From positions 62,001 through 126,000 of the forward strand of contig JADNRV010000026.1 of NCBI GenBank assembly GCA_015499995.1: a DNA stretch of 64,000 nucleotides. The letters run 5' to 3'. Below are positions 63,918 to 64,000 of the stretch, in pieces; position 1 is the first letter of the stretch; each line of letters begins with the position of its first letter. This DNA comes from Flammula alnicola. Its lineage: Eukaryota; Basidiomycota; Agaricomycetes; Agaricales; Strophariaceae. Under the pieces are notes generated by a model. The model saw only the letters and a program-made list of their open reading frames with translations, was not told the DNA's origin and searched no databases. The position numbers were made by a program, and so were the translations under genes.

Positions 63918-64000
63918 ATGATGGATGAGTTGTTCACACCTCCACCCAGTAAAAAGAGGAAACTGGGGTCTGCCGACACATCCCCAGCTCAACGAGGCCG
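63918..64000 (+). CDS. Probable 5' end of an unidentified gene (runs out of window)
   Basis: The last 83 bp read MMDELFTPPPSKKRKLGSAD and continue open to the edge. PSKKRKL is a strong nuclear-localisation-like motif. Upstream residues in the same frame (TANTASSYSPQS) also look coding, so the true start may be earlier or in another exon. The function cannot be judged from this fragment. Confidence 0.4.
   Translation, partial: MMDELFTPPPSKKRKLGSADTSPAQRG

Overview
The window is nuclear DNA from a filamentous basidiomycete, most likely an Agaricomycete. Genes are dense on both strands and split by many short introns (about 45-70 bp, GT-AG). Exon sizes, branch-point-like CTAAC/CTGAC motifs and protein families (a Zn2Cys6 factor with a fungal-specific domain, a kelch-BTB protein, a GH43 arabinanase, a C2-domain remnant) all fit. 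I saw no rRNA, tRNA, CRISPR or prokaryote-like operon. All gene models were built by hand from splice sites, reading phase and family resemblance, so names rest on remembered families, not on a search.

Layout. 0-0.5 kb: 3' end of a short-chain dehydrogenase. 0.9-5.4 kb: two minus-strand helical proteins that look like diverged tandem paralogues, separated by a repeat-rich stretch. 6.3-7.6 kb: SGF29 (SAGA) with a duplicated 3' fragment behind it. 8.3 kb: orphan C2-domain fragment. 8.9-16.7 kb: Translin and SEN1, divergent from a 311-bp promoter. 16.8-21.3 kb: ECM16/DHX37 helicase, convergent with SEN1. 21.6-24.8 kb: an Scm3/HJURP-type CENP-A chaperone locus. 25.6-27.1 kb: an unrecognised coiled-coil gene and a small mitochondrial membrane protein. 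27.5-29.8 kb: class I fructose-bisphosphate aldolase and pyridoxamine-phosphate oxidase, convergent. 32.5-34.9 kb: kelch-BTB protein. 35.5-37.7 kb: CHFR-like RING E3, with a MITE-like element just upstream. 38.6-42.1 kb: Zn2Cys6 transcription factor. 42.1-47.0 kb: gene-poor, with a fold-back element and one orphan ORF. 47.0-54.4 kb: PML1/SNIP1 FHA protein, C2H2 factor, FYV4/mS41, MYND protein, MON1. 55.3-59.4 kb: zinc alcohol dehydrogenase and a very intron-rich GH43 arabinanase. 59.6-63.3 kb: DUG2 (WD40 plus M20 peptidase). 63.9 kb to the end: probable start of another gene.

Most genes are housekeeping (RNA processing, chromatin, ribosome biogenesis, vesicle fusion, B6 and glutathione metabolism) and do not form one pathway. 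The most unusual global signal is a cluster of conserved genes between about 20 and 29.5 kb whose reading frames can be joined only by assuming single missing bases, always in the same direction. Neighbouring blocks (6-17 kb, 47-55 kb, 57-63 kb) splice cleanly. This looks more like localised sequence error than decay, but decay is not excluded.
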